Source: Hetaerina americana (lineage: Eukaryota; Arthropoda; Insecta; Odonata; Calopterygidae). From it: a DNA stretch of 64,000 bases. Each line of letters starts with the position of its first letter. Within the stretch, counting starts at the first letter, position 1. The stretch is taken from NCBI GenBank assembly GCA_022747635.1, contig JAKTNV010000003.1:93784790-93848789 (forward strand), in the 5' to 3' direction. Shown piece after piece: positions 25,376-35,473 of this stretch. A program made the translations under genes and the position numbers. The notes under the pieces are model-generated. The model did not search any database, was not told the origin of the DNA, and was given only the letters and a program-made list of their open reading frames with translations.

Positions 25376-25685
25376 GGGGATCGAGATGGTGCGGGGGCTA
25401 ACGTACTGGCTTCCCACCCTGAGGGCGCGGGTTCAAATCCCGGCGGTGTTGAATATTTTTCAGAGGTTATCTCGATCCCTACTTGAGGTGCTTTGTGGAG
25501 GGCACTTTGAGTGAGTACGCCGTCCGTCGGATGGGACGTTAAACTGCGGACCCCTTGGCGCCTTTCGTAAAGAGTAGGCTAATGCCGACGCCGGGTTTCT
25601 CTCCACCCTTCATCCTTTCCTGTCCATCCCCTATGGCGCAAATGACCTCAGCTGTCGGTCGCCTCCCCTAAATACTACTACTACT
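25376..25685 (+). mobile_element. Complete tRNA-derived SINE with target-site duplication
   Basis: The 5' part contains an RNA polymerase III B box (GGGTTCAAATCCC, 25429-25441) and an A-box-like segment about 40 bp upstream. The tRNA-unrelated body ends in a (CTA)n tail at 25674-25685. Direct repeats flank it: AAGTTCGCGAAA at 25364-25375 and AAGTTCGCAAAA at 25686-25697. A 12-bp duplication with one mismatch indicates LINE-assisted insertion and moderate age. A second, 5'-truncated copy of the same family lies at 57671-57780. Confidence 0.8.
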
Positions 25686-26421
25686 AAGTTCGCAAAATAC
25701 AATTGGCGAAACCGATCGCGGTTGTAATAACTCAACAATTTGCCAATTATTCGATTTAGGCGTCCAACAAAAAATTATGTTTCAAACGTCTGCATCCACA
25801 TGATAACATGCGAGCTCCTATATGGACGCATGGTATGAAGAGGATAGTTAGGATATCACCTTTACATATGAAATAAAATTGCATTGAATTCTAAATTTAT
25901 TGAATCCAGTGTCCACAAAAGTAATGACAGACGACAATATACCTCTCTTTCTCTCTCGTTTGAATGCCTAACCTCGGTTATATCTTGACCGTAGTGTGAG
26001 AAGGAAAGGCAAGACAAAAATGCCGGAGAAAGAGCTATTTTTATTAATATCTGCTTCAATTCATCCGCAGATTTTGCCACCCGCGTGTGGCCTCGCTGAA
26101 TGTTGTCAACCTCTTCTCCACTGCCTTCTGCATCCGGCGACACAGTTCTCCTCTTATCAAGGTCTTCCACCACGCAGGCCAGCCACCTTTACCTCTCTTC
26201 TCCTCCGCTTCCATCTATTGCTATTTTCCGTAGCATTTCTACCCTCTCATTACATGCCCTACCATTTATCACCTCTACTACCGTTAAATTTATTTGCTCT
26301 AAATTCTTAGTCTGACAATCTATTCGTCTGGGTATTGGCTGGGTTCCCATCGAAATTGCTCCAAAAAATATACATAACACACTATTTTTACGGTATTTTC
26401 TTAAAATCTACTCAAACTAAG

Positions 26422-26470
26422 AAAAATTAAATTTTCAAATGTACCAGGAACATTTGAAAATTTAATTTTT
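26422..26470. repeat. Perfect 21-bp hairpin
   Basis: Arms 26422-26442 and 26450-26470 are exact complements, with the 7-base loop ACCAGGA. Confidence 0.8.
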
Positions 26471-27800
26471 TATTAATTAACCATGGAAACCTCATACACG
26501 AGGAATACTACACGTCGTGTAACATTTTAAGGAATAAATAAAACTAGAATTCCTTATTCTTACGAAAGCTGATCCAAATTTAAAACGCGGACGTTTATGT
26601 GCCCTGTAAGAGTGTGATAATTTTAGACCACTCTTGTTGGAAGAGTGCATGAACCGTAAGGAAGTAGTTTTCCTAAGGGTATGATTAACGTAATATTCAG
26701 GTGATTTGAGAGAAAAATTAATTGCTAATTTAGGACAGCCAATTTCAGCTACAAGTATACATCACTTTTTAAATTTCTTAAATAAACACGCACACAATTT
26801 TGACGATGTTATCCACTACCAATCTGGAAGTATAGAATTATCTATGATTGTTATAATTGGTTGATTACGAAGATAAGATGTATAAAATAAACGCCCTACT
26901 TCCATAGAGATATTTTCTCTTTGCAAATAATTTTCCTTACCCTTACTTTTTATTTAGCACGGATATCTCGATGTACAATCTAATTACTTAGGATTACTCG
27001 TTTTCGTTGAGAAAATCAGTAACGTTTTGGGACTCCAAAATTACCTGTATTTTCAATGATTTCAGAGTCCATAATTTAATTTTTCAGATTAGTAATTGAA
27101 TAAAATTAATTTAGAAATTCCAGAGACAATTTTATACGTTTTAAATATTTAATTAAATTTATTTCATTTAAAAAATATATCATTAATGAGTGAAGTCTCA
27201 AAAGTTCCCTTCCACACGCCCAGGTGATGACTTGGCGCGTCGTGAGGCGTGACAACTTGTGACGGAGGCATTGTGATTTAAAATGAATCTGGCCTAGCTC
27301 TTGATACAATATAAACTATCTGCAACGTACCTACAATTCAGGCGTAATAATAGAATAAATAAAATGATAATAATGTGTACATGTATTTAAATGGTAAAAT
27401 ATTTTGAACAAATGATTTTTCTAGAGTTAATATTTTACAATGTAGAAAAAGTTAAAAGTGAATTTTGTAAGGTTCCAGTGGAGATTGACACAACCTTCTT
27501 CTGAGCATCTCTCGAAGAATATTTTACTGTGTAAGTATTGGAAAACAGATACTCCCTTTGTTAAGCAATTATATTTTAATTAATTTAAATTGCTACTTAG
27601 CCTATCTCGCATGAAGGCCAATAAGAGTAGATCCTCGACTTCAACCATGAATATCAACAAGTAATTTCCATAAACTAAGAAGCTTGTTAGTACGGCGAAT
27701 AAGAACTAAAGCTTGGGAGGAACCTTCCATCTCCTACCTGTTCTCCTGTTTGACCTCTCCTCAACGAAAAATCAACCCTCCAAACATAAGTTCTACGCAC

Positions 27801-28410
27801 CCTCGTTGTCGATCTTCTCGATCAAGTCCGCCGTCGACGCGTAAGAATTCCTCCTCATAGTGGCTATCGTCGACAGAGGGGTCGCGGGGTGGAACGGGGT
27901 GCAGGGTGTCGGGAGAGACCCCGACTGCGCGCTGAGGGGCAGCGTCGGGGAGCAGGAAAGCCTTCCGCCCCAACCGGGGTGCCTCTGCCCCGCCCCGCTC
28001 GCTGGGGAACCCGATTTCGTCTCCCTCGGTCTGACAGGGGGTGTGCCGCCTCCACCAGCCCACTCGGACGCCCTCTTCTCCACCGGCGACGGCAGAAGGT
28101 CCTCGTCATCCGAGCGCCGTTCCGACCACTCCACCCGCACCCTTGGTGGCGTCGGGACGCCTCCGTTCCCCTTCCCCTCCGCCGTCGCACGCCCACCCTC
28201 CTCCTCCTCTCCGCCCTCCTCGCTTGACTCGATAAGCCAATCCTCTGAGTATCCCGTCCGGTGGCCCTTGTCCCTCTTCGGCCCGGGTTCGAGTCTCTCC
28301 CCGCCTATCATCGCATTCAGCCACCGGCTGCCCATGAGCTTGAGGCTCATGCGGACCGAGCTCCGCCGGCGGCGGGCCTCGACGGTCGAGGCCCGGCGCT
28401 CTACCTCCAT
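27801..28410 (-). CDS. wake: First coding exon of a minus-strand gene (partial; probable wide awake/ANKFN1-like)
   Basis: Open frame of 203 codons plus one base. The ATG at 28410 has a good start context (A at -3, G at +4), and an in-frame TGA lies about 35 bases upstream, so this is probably the true start. The product is hydrophilic: a basic N-terminus with an RRRRSS motif, a short WLNAMIGG segment near residue 33, an acidic EEGGEEEEGG run, a Pro/Ser/Gly-rich middle, and a C-terminal RRNSYASTADLIEKIDNE. The RRxS sites look like basophilic-kinase targets. No signal peptide or membrane segment is visible. The frame reaches GAGG|GTGCGT, a plausible splice donor at 27800, two codons before a stop. 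It leaves one base of a codon, which fits the two bases at the start of the exon at 13104. The exon lies in CpG-rich DNA unlike its AT-rich surroundings. Membership of the same gene as the 13 kb exon is inferred from strand, order and phase. I do not recognise this segment by itself. Confidence 0.55.
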
Positions 28411-28449
28411 CCTCCCGGGCTCGCTTCCCTCCACGGTCGCGAGAGATCA

Positions 28450-29620
28450 CTGCCACCGCCGGTCGGCCTCCTTCGGTATCCGAGCCGGGCCAATCAGAGC
28501 CCGGAGCACGGGGGTCGTGGCCACTTTAGTCGGACGGGGACCGATCCCTGCCAGTCCAACATCTGAGAGGTGCGTCGGTGATTAACGTCGAAGTTTGGGA
28601 GGGCCACAAGGAAGGGCTTGTACGCGGGCAAGTCGAAGTTAAGTGTCTGGTTGGAGAGACTGGTAACCACGGGCAGATCGACGACCCAAGGTGAGGTCGA
28701 TGATGAAAACGAGGATATTTTATCAAGGTTGGGAAGACGATTCCGGATCAGCATCTGCAATTTCTACTGATGGGAGGCACCTTTCCGAGCAATCAGCACT
28801 CCTGGTTTCGATAAAACTGCTAGGACCTAATTAATAACTTCTGGAAGAACGGAGAGTCACAAGAGAGTTGTCCTGCCATGCCCATCCCCGAGATCCCCGA
28901 TATCTCACAGGGAGGACGGGCGGATGCCAGGACTTCACTGAACTGCCCTTGCTCTAAGAGTGCACTCTTGCGAGAAGAAACGGATTCACTGCGGTCGGGA
29001 ATGGCTTCTCCCTCCTCCAGTCCCCCTACTCCTTAATGCACTCCCTCCTGATGAAGAGTAACCGCACTGTAATCAAAACGACCGCGTACCGGCAGTTCCC
29101 GCCCGCGGAGGGAGAAGCTGAGAGGGAAGAAGGGTGTCGTCTGTTGACGAGACCCTGACAGACTCACGCTGAATTCGCCGAGGACACGCACGCTGCAGAT
29201 CACGGAACGAACGCTCACCGGCTGAAAGCGCGGACGCGACTGCAATTCAACGGGTCTCGACCGCCCTTCCCCCAAGGCGACGGGCGACGCGGCATCCGTG
29301 ACGCGCGGTCCCTTTCTTTTTCCTCCGAGGAAAAGTCGGACGGACCTGGGAGGCGTGCAGAAGGGTTTCCCAGCTGTGTTGACGATCGCACGGGCGGTCA
29401 CGAGGGGAGAGCGGAAGAGGGGCGAAGGGGTGAGGCGGAAGGGGGCGGGAGAAATGGGTCGTGGTGACAGTGACGGGCGAAAATGGCAGCACAAATGTCG
29501 AATCGCAAGGAGCGTCGCTCTTGCTGACGCATTGGTGCGACACACCGTCCACAGGTGGGGCGATCGTCTGACCGATGTATTGCTTGACTTTGTAGGTCCT
29601 GCCTGTTGGTGGTGACGTGA
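28450..29620 (-). promoter_or_regulatory. CpG-rich island, presumed promoter/5'UTR of the minus-strand gene
   Basis: Sequence from about 27.8 to 29.6 kb is strikingly GC-rich and CpG-rich compared with both flanks. It sits directly upstream of the minus-strand first coding exon. Both strands are open for long stretches here (for example 29033-29545 minus and 27860-28585 plus), which follows from the low stop-codon frequency of GC-rich DNA. None of these translations resembles a known protein. No clear TATA box or initiator could be assigned, so the start site is not placed. Its role as a promoter is inferred from position and composition only. Confidence 0.4.
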
Positions 29621-30521
29621 GTCGCCAGAAGTTAATTGTTCACATCTGTGTTAGAATATCGGGCTCGCGGAAATACTTATATAGTATCCGAATATTGAAC
29701 TTTAGGTGTTCGGGCTGTACAACCTTGTCAGTGCTTGAGGAGCGCATAATCCGTCAACAGAACCGTATTTATTATTTCGGGATTTCGCCGTAATATGTAT
29801 TCGCGATATGACAAAAGTTTTTTTAAACACAATCGCACTTGGTAAAGGTGTGGCATTGATCGAGATATGTACCCTTAAGTCACAAGAATGCCATAATCAT
29901 AATGGCAGGGAGTCTAGTGTTGAATAGCAATTACTATGCTATTTTAACAATGCGAGTTCAACATATTTCATTTAATTTTCCATCAATGTTAATTGGCAGT
30001 CGGTATTATATGTACATAAGTTGACCTCACTCAAATTGAGTAAGGATGAGCTTACGTGTGCGAGTATACTTCCGAATGACAGCCTAACTAATTTCTTCGA
30101 GGCATGACGAAGTGTTTTTACTTGGAACGGCGAAGCTTCAACAGCCATTTTAATTAGACCACTCGTTTCAGTTAGACAAGGACACTTTTCCCGCGTGTAA
30201 AGTGGGGGCCGGATGAGAACTTAACACCAAGCTTCGAGAAAACATGATTCATCATTAACTTTTGACCGACCGTAATCAGTTGACACCCGTCTCGTTACTT
30301 CTCGCACTTTGGATTATTTAATGAATGCTGATTCCGTAAAAAATCATGAATACCAACCTACAAAAGAAAACATATTTCAATTAAGGAAGTATTAAAAGTA
30401 CTTAATCTAATTTCAACAGTGACTTGATGGGAAATATGCTGTTGAAGGGTGTTACTAATTGGGCCGCTGACGCTCGGTGACACCAGTGAGGCTCCCCGCG
30501 CCTAGCACAGTTTGTATACTG

Positions 30522-30557
30522 GCCTGTATATGCATGAATAGCCTGTATATGCATGAA
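30522..30557. repeat. 19-bp tandem duplication
   Basis: GCCTGTATATGCATGAATA is followed immediately by a second copy that lacks the last two bases. Confidence 0.8.
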
Positions 30558-32484
30558 ATCTTTTGCAAATAAACATTCTCGCAGAAGCACGTCCCATGCT
30601 AGAAAAAAAGTGTTACACTATATCCTGACGGTGAGTTAATAGAAAGAAAATAAAAACGTCTGGTAGCTTGTCTCTGGGTTCTGAAGGCAGTGAAAGGAAG
30701 TCAATAGATTACGGCGGGTGGGGGAAACATTCTGATGGCGTTTGTAAGGGATAAGGAGAATGACTATGACCAATTCTAATTAAATGAGGGGACCTAGAAA
30801 CCACAATGGAATCAATGAAAACATTCGACAAGTAAACATTCGCACACTTAATGGAAACCTGTATGAGAAATATGCGATTAATTAATTTACTTTAACGTTG
30901 AGAATAATTAACTAATTACATTCTTCTTTGTGAAAACTTGTTTTTTTTCAGATATGAAAGGAAACCTACTCATTCATCACGATAAGTGACCAAGAGTAAG
31001 GCTGCAATCCAGGTTTTATTTTTAACGTAAATAATTCTCCTTATTTTCCTCAAATTAAACTCATACATGGTATAGTATCTTCAGCCAAAGAGCAATATGA
31101 AAATCAAGTAGGATGTTGGGAGGTTGATCAATCCTGTTGAGTTTAAAGGAATATTCGAGGCAATGAGAGAAAACCGGTCAATGTAATCGGAAAACCGGCA
31201 GAGAAAAAAACCAATGGCAACATCCATGACCTGGGCCGGATCGTAATCCATAAAGCTGACATTATGAGACTGGAGATGTGCTTACCTTTCCCTATATGTC
31301 CCTCGGGCGTCACGAAGGGCGCTGTGCGTACAATTCGAGGACAAGGAGTAACAAACGCGTCATCAAAGGCGAAAGCGAAAGTCCCGCCGGGTGATATGAT
31401 GGGAGGGCGCAGTGAACAAAGGGCTGTGGAGAGTGTGGGGGGGGGGGGGGGGTTCCGTGATGGAGATATGACCGCCATTGACTAGGGGAAAGAGCTTGGG
31501 AGACATCTTTTGGGAAGACAAATGTTTTGATCGCTTGACATCGAGGACCCACATGCTGCGAGCATAGGGAGTTTTAAAGAAATTAATCATATCACAGAGC
31601 CAATGCGCTTCCCACACGTCTTCCGGCGGTCTTTACAAAGATAATTACGAGCGAAATTGAATGACAAAAAACCATCAACCACGGCATTCTGGTGAGGAGT
31701 TCAGTCCTTTTGACTATTCGAAATAATTAATTGCTTATTACATATATTACACTCATGGAGCTTTTTTTACAGAGAAATTTAATTTTCCAACTCGATCTTT
31801 AAACAAAACGAAATTGTGAAATACATGTAAATCCCAACAGAACAAGATCCTTACAGGTTTATCTCAAAATAATTAATTAGAGTTGTAAACTTCAGCATGC
31901 AATTACATTCAAAAGAGTCAGCTAAGTCATAATTTGTCTTCGATTATGCATTAATAAGAAAGAGTTCGATGAATAGGGTATTTGATCATTTATGAAGACG
32001 TTATTTGAGAAAATCACGCAATTTAGTATAAGCATTATAGTGCGTTATGTTAGTTTCCTTTATGGTCAAAGTAATATCACTAAATATTGTTCCTTTAAGA
32101 TAATTAAAATTTGCATTATCTTTTCCATTAATAATATTGATAATGGTCGCGAGTTAGAGTGAATCCTTATGCTAGGGTGCAATATGATTTCAGATCTGGA
32201 AGTAAAAATGTCTTAATTGCCAAAAAACAACGGGAGATGCGGCGACACTAACTTTTTACGGAGTCATCAATTTCTTAATCATTAATGTTTGATAAGGAGT
32301 CGATGAAAAAGTGCATTTCTGGATCAATTTATGCGTGTGTCAGTCCCAAAACATTGCATTACAATAACGTAATTTTACGTAAGAATGAACAAAGCAAAAG
32401 GTATAAACTTCGTTAAGTTTATAATTTTTAATTTGTGCGGTAAAAACGAATTTTGGATTAAATTACTCAAATGAAAATTACTCT

Positions 32485-32600
32485 GAATGAAACGGAATCT
32501 CTTCTCCTGAAATTGACTGTCGCAAATTCGGTGGAGAAAATCACTACGGGTCATTTCACGGTTCAAGTCCAAGTGTGTTCTCCTAGACTCGCGGAAATAA
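32485..32600 (-). repeat. Dispersed repeat, copy 1
   Basis: The plus strand shares TCTCTTCTCCTGAAATTGAC and GGAGAAAATCACT with 33455-33550 in direct orientation. Weaker similarity extends on the left to about 32375. The minus-strand translations of both copies keep RSDFL..IC.SQFQEKR, which reflects DNA similarity and is not proof of coding. Confidence 0.65.
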
Positions 32601-32708
32601 AACAAAAAACACTCATTTTTCCTTTAAAAAGTCTATTATAATAGTAAAAATGGGGCAAAAAATGGTATCTAGAGATTTAACATCTTTGATAAGAAAATGT
32701 TTTTATAG

Positions 32709-32754
32709 TTTTTATTATTTCAGTCTTCCTAAAGGAACACTGAAATAATAAAAA
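32709..32754. repeat. Perfect 16-bp hairpin
   Basis: TTTTTATTATTTCAGT (32709-32724) pairs with 32739-32754 around a 14-base loop. Confidence 0.75.
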
Positions 32755-33454
32755 TCTCTTCACCAATTTGCTACATTTCTCTCTGAGTGGCTATTTTACT
32801 TGCGACCGTGCACCACGGCCGTCAAGGCCAGACGGCATGCCGACAACGACATTATAGTCTAGGAGAATTTGAGAGGTAGAATATTGCGGAATTGAAGAAG
32901 AGTTTAATGTAGTGCTTGGGTATTAGGTTGTCTTTTTAGACGAAGCTAAGAAATGTAGTAGTGAAGTAAAGACCGGTGTCCATCCAAAACCTACCTAAAA
33001 CGGACTACTAATTGATAATGATATTTCAACGGCCGATTAATCCCGAAGTTGTAATAGTTGGTCGGTTCGGGGAAGCAACCGACAGCTGCGGTCATTTGCG
33101 CCCTTAGGGATGGATGGGAATGGACAAAAGGTGGAGAGAAACGCGGCGTCGCCATTGGCCTAATCTTAACGAAAGATGCAAAGGGGCCGCAGTTTAGCAT
33201 CCCATCGGACGGACAGTATACTCACTTAAACTGCTCTACAAATATTATGACAAAAAGGTATCGTCGATACATAGATGAAAGTACCTCCATTCCTATAAAT
33301 CACCATCACCGAGATACTATGCGTCAGTCACCATAATTGGAGATAGAACTTCGCATAACCCTGACGAAAATAGTGAGGCGATGTATGTAACCAAAGTGTT
33401 AACTTTTACACATAAAATAAAACTTCTCAATCGTAAGTCTCCGAGCAGAGTTCG

Positions 33455-33550
33455 GTGGATGAAACGAATTCTCTTCTCCTGAAATTGACTGTGGCATATT
33501 TGGCGGAGAAAATCACTCCGGGGCGTCCCACGGCACGAGCCTGTGTTCCA
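33455..33550 (-). repeat. Dispersed repeat, copy 2
   Basis: Direct repeat of 32485-32600 at a distance of about 970 bp, with some substitutions. The pair could be two insertions of one family or the terminal repeats of a small element. Nothing in the sequence between them decides this. Confidence 0.65.
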
Positions 33551-33599
33551 CAAGCATAGCCAAAGCTCTCTGCAAGTTACAGCTCTGGGAGAACCGTGC

Positions 33600-34130
33600 G
33601 AACGGCTCATGTCGGGTGACCCGATTCAGTGGATGGGCTTCACGACCCGAGGCAACCACCACTGCTGCTCCGGGGGCCAAGCGGGACGACGGCGGCGGGG
33701 TGATGCATTGCGGACGACGAGAGGGCACAAACAGCATGACTCCAGGGGGACGGAGGGAGGGGGGTTGAAGAGAGAGAGAGAGGGGTTAGCGGGAGAGGCA
33801 ATTGAGTGAGTTAGAGAGACAGCAGTCGCGGCGGCGGTTGGGGGCGGGGAAAGGTCTGAAAGGGTGCGGGCGTGCACGGCAGGAAGGAGTTTCCTATTGG
33901 AATGATTGGGAGTAAATAGAGTCACATGCGTCTGCATATATCGGAGGCAGTTGAGGGAACGCTCGGGTCTCGAGTCAAAAAGTGTTAGCGGGTGGACGAA
34001 GATGAGGGGGCAACTGGAGGCCACGGCCACGGAGGAAGGCGAACGGATGGAAGAAGAAGACATCGGAGGATACATCGAATCAAAGTTCGAAATATGTTGG
34101 CGCAGAAGGTTGTGGTGGTACATGCCGTGA
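33600..34130. other. GC-rich island without recognisable gene
   Basis: A locally CpG- and purine-rich stretch with a GA run at about 33770. Both strands are open over parts of it (33626-34123 minus, 33543-33809 plus), but the translations are low-complexity and unrecognised. Confidence 0.5.
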
Positions 34131-34342
34131 GGTGACCGTCACGAGCAGCTGAATGCTGCTGCGGATACAATTAATTTACCGACCAATATACTTGAACGAC
34201 TATGAATTACTCTCCTCCGATGTTTAACTATGTGTGTGAGTATATACACTATATACATATGTGTGCAAACACACACACACACATTCACACCTATATCTAT
34301 ATATAGATTATACGGAAACACTCACACGAGCAGCACAATACT

Positions 34343-34440
34343 GGGACGGCACAATAGAACACAAATAGAATAGCAACATTTAAAAGGACACTCAGACGTC
34401 GACGTCGAAACGTCAAAACAACATATTGTGAGTGTCCTTT
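34343..34440 (-). repeat. Repeat module with 12-bp hairpin
   Basis: The minus strand carries the same GTGCCGTCCC ... CCTTTTAAATGTTG module as 22749-22798. It is followed by a hairpin whose arms AAAGGACACTCA (34383-34394) and TGAGTGTCCTTT (34429-34440) are perfect complements. The loop holds GACGTCGACGTCGAAACGTC, including a GAAAC box. Confidence 0.7.
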
Positions 34441-34515
34441 CTTTGTCTCTGTATGGTTTAAAAATCTACATCTGTGTTTTTATATATTTGTGCGTCGCCG
34501 AAGAGCGTTCCATTT

Positions 34516-34660
34516 CGTAGACGTAACACGGAAGTGCCGAATAGTACAATACACAGTAAAACACAATATAGAAACACAAAAAAAAAGAAGAACACTCACA
34601 CGTATTTTCTTGATATTTCGACGGAAACAATCCGTCTTCATCTGAAGATATAGAAGTAAT
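34516..34660 (-). repeat. Retroelement-terminus-like module, copy A
   Basis: A 145-bp unit on the minus strand. It has two inverse partners: 34671-34784 (forming a 241-bp palindrome across a 10-bp centre) and 35168-35315. On the minus strand it contains CTTCAGATGAAGACGG ... CCGTCGAAATATC, a stem-loop followed by GAAA, then GAGTGTTC, an A/T-rich run and a CCGTGTTACGTCTACG end. Confidence 0.8.
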
Positions 34661-34670
34661 ACTTTATAAT

Positions 34671-34779
34671 TTACTTCTATATCTTCAGATGAAGGCGGAT
34701 TGTTTCCGTCGAAATATCAAGAAAATACGTGTGAGTGTTCTTTTTTTTTGTGTTTCTATATTGTGTGTTACTGTGTATT

Positions 34780-34784
<5 letters not shown>
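34671..34784 (+). repeat. Retroelement-terminus-like module, copy B (ends in a (TA)n tract)
   Basis: Near-perfect inverse of 34544-34660. It is cut off after TGTGTATTGTACT, where a (TA)n tract begins, so it lacks the CCGTGTTACGTCTACG end of copies A and C. Confidence 0.8.

Positions 34785-34827
<43 letters not shown>
34782..34827. repeat. (TA)n microsatellite
   Basis: About 45 bp of TA that begins inside repeat module copy B and ends in a short CA run. Confidence 0.95.
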
Positions 34828-34830
<3 letters not shown>

Positions 34831-34839
34831 ACACACACA

Positions 34840-34950
34840 TAATACAAATAAAATAGTGACTCTTAAAAGGACACTCACATGGTAAATTGTTTACGCTTTC
34901 AGCCTTCTCCGAGGCCTTCTTCAAGTAAGACTGAAAATTTGCTGGAGAGC
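34840..34950 (-). repeat. Diverged module of the same family
   Basis: The minus strand reads CTTGAAGAAGGCC ... GGCTGAAAGCGT, then TGTGAGTGTCCTTTTAAGAG and an ATTTTATTTGTATT stretch. It has the same box, stem, GAAA and GAGTGTCC order as copies A to C and the 34343 module, with a different stem sequence that keeps GGCC/GGC(T) pairing. Confidence 0.6.
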
Positions 34951-34990
34951 GGTTAGGGGTCTGGGCGGGGGAGGGGAGGTAGAGGAAATG

Positions 34991-34998
<8 letters not shown>

Positions 34999-35079
<81 letters not shown>

Positions 35080-35115
35080 GTGTGTGTATGTATGTATATA
35101 TATACATATATATAA
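34999..35115. repeat. (TA)n microsatellite
   Basis: About 75 bp of uninterrupted TA followed by TG and further TA units, lying between module copies. Confidence 0.95.
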
Positions 35116-35167
35116 TACACAGTAACACACAATATAGAAACACAAAAAAAAAGTCAGTCAGTCAGTC

Positions 35168-35315
35168 ATTACTTCTATATCTTCAGAGGAAGACGGATTG
35201 TTGTTGTCGAAATATCAAGAAAATACGTGTGAATGTTCTTTTTTGTTTTTTTTTTGTTTCTATATTGTGTGTTACTGTGTATTGTACTATTCGGCACTTC
35301 CGTGTTACGTCTACG
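35168..35315 (+). repeat. Retroelement-terminus-like module, copy C
   Basis: Inverse of copy A over its full length, ending in the same CCGTGTTACGTCTACG. It follows directly after a GTCA tetranucleotide repeat (35153-35167). A (TA)n tract begins shortly afterwards. Confidence 0.75.
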
Positions 35316-35322
35316 TAAGCAT

Positions 35323-35324
35323 AC

Positions 35325-35390
<66 letters not shown>

Positions 35391-35405
35391 CGCACATGTA
35401 TATAC

Positions 35406-35454
<49 letters not shown>

Positions 35455-35458
35455 ATAC
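35323..35458. repeat. (TA)n microsatellite
   Basis: TA array broken by a GGCGCACATG segment and TACATA units. It stops 15 bp before the TA target of the second mariner. Confidence 0.95.
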
Positions 35459-35473
35459 GAGGATGTATATGTA

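Larger units (their letters stand above)
13105..27800 (-). other. 14.7-kb intron of the minus-strand gene
   Basis: The interval runs from a GTGCGT donor at 27800 to a TTTTCCAG acceptor at 13105. It contains mobile elements: a deleted mariner (14258-15187), a minus-strand SINE (about 20857-21062), the hammerhead-like inverted-repeat composite (22444-23611) and a complete SINE (25376-25685). The remaining sequence is AT-rich, with no convincing exon on either strand. The plus-strand opening at 19125-19469 and the minus-strand opening at 20147-20404 are moderately GC-rich but match nothing I recognise. The intron exists only if the two exons belong to one gene. Confidence 0.45.
29621..34342. other. 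AT-rich DNA upstream of the minus-strand gene
   Basis: It holds the tandem duplication at 30522, a poly-G run at about 31437-31452, the paired dispersed repeat at 32485/33455 and the GC-rich patch from 33600. No supported gene. Confidence 0.45.

Noticed and set aside
25862..26310. Overlapping ORFs of about 100 codons on both strands
   Set aside because: Neither translation has a recognisable motif and no splice or promoter signals support them. Possibly an eroded mobile element of unknown type.
27860..28585. 241-codon plus-strand ORF antisense to the first coding exon
   Set aside because: It is the shadow of the minus-strand exon in CpG-rich DNA. The product is Pro/Ser-rich with no motif, and the minus strand has start context, splice donor and phase support.
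29033..29545. 170-codon minus-strand ORF upstream of the first coding exon
   Set aside because: GC-rich presumed 5'UTR/promoter. The composition explains the opening and it is not in frame with the exon.
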